From Bacteroidales bacterium (lineage in GTDB: Bacteria > Bacteroidota > Bacteroidia > Bacteroidales > P3): a stretch of DNA of 5,868 nt. Position 1 is the first letter of the stretch; each line of letters opens with the position of its first letter. The notes beneath the pieces were generated by a model. That model was not told the origin of the DNA. It searched no databases and was given only the letters and a program-made list of their open reading frames with translations. The stretch covers positions 1 through 5,868 of the forward strand of contig JAITVC010000213.1 of the NCBI GenBank assembly GCA_031286005.1, in the 5' to 3' direction. Below are positions 5,864 through 5,868 of this stretch, piece by piece. Made by a program: the position numbers and the translations under genes.

Positions 5864-5868
5864 CCCCC

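Overview
The window looks like a chromosomal segment of a Bacteroidetes (Bacteroidota) bacterium, probably Bacteroidales or a close relative. The evidence is the TAnnTTTG-type -7 promoter boxes in front of the divergent genes, the near absence of Shine-Dalgarno sites, AT-rich intergenic strings such as repeated ATTATGA, and a type IX secretion (PorE-like) OmpA protein with a typical 'FAQ' signal-peptidase site. Genus cannot be fixed from this sequence.

Layout: (1) 1-197, minus: the 5' end of a flotillin-like floA gene running off the left edge. (2) 198-467: a 270-bp divergent intergenic region with promoter boxes facing both ways and a roughly 150-nt possible leader. (3) 468-2942, plus: an 824-residue exported multidomain protein with the order TPR, PD40 beta-propeller, carboxypeptidase-regulatory-like domain, OmpA peptidoglycan-binding domain, and a C-terminal retropepsin-like domain whose catalytic motif is degenerate. 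(4) 2943-2955: a 13-bp convergent gap carrying a 16-bp tandem repeat that also forms the stop codon of the opposing gene. (5) 3968-2956, minus: folE followed 2 bp later by a short rfaE2/hldC-type heptose-1-phosphate adenylyltransferase, probably one dicistronic operon. (6) 3969-4078: a compact divergent promoter region in which two near-identical promoters form a perfect 17-bp inverted repeat. (7) 4079-5845, plus: full-length recJ, whose stop codon lies inside a 22-bp perfect palindrome. No noncoding stretch exceeds 300 bp. I found no tRNA, rRNA, insertion sequence, CRISPR array or phage signature.

The genes do not form one pathway. floA (membrane microdomains), the PorE-like protein (periplasm, peptidoglycan, secretion) and rfaE2 (LPS/S-layer heptose precursor) are envelope-related. 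folE (pterin/folate or queuosine precursor) and recJ (DNA repair) are housekeeping. The most unusual item is the fusion of a PorE-like scaffold to a retropepsin-fold domain in which DTGA has become DSSA and the second conserved glycine is also lost. This suggests a former protease domain kept as a binding or structural module.
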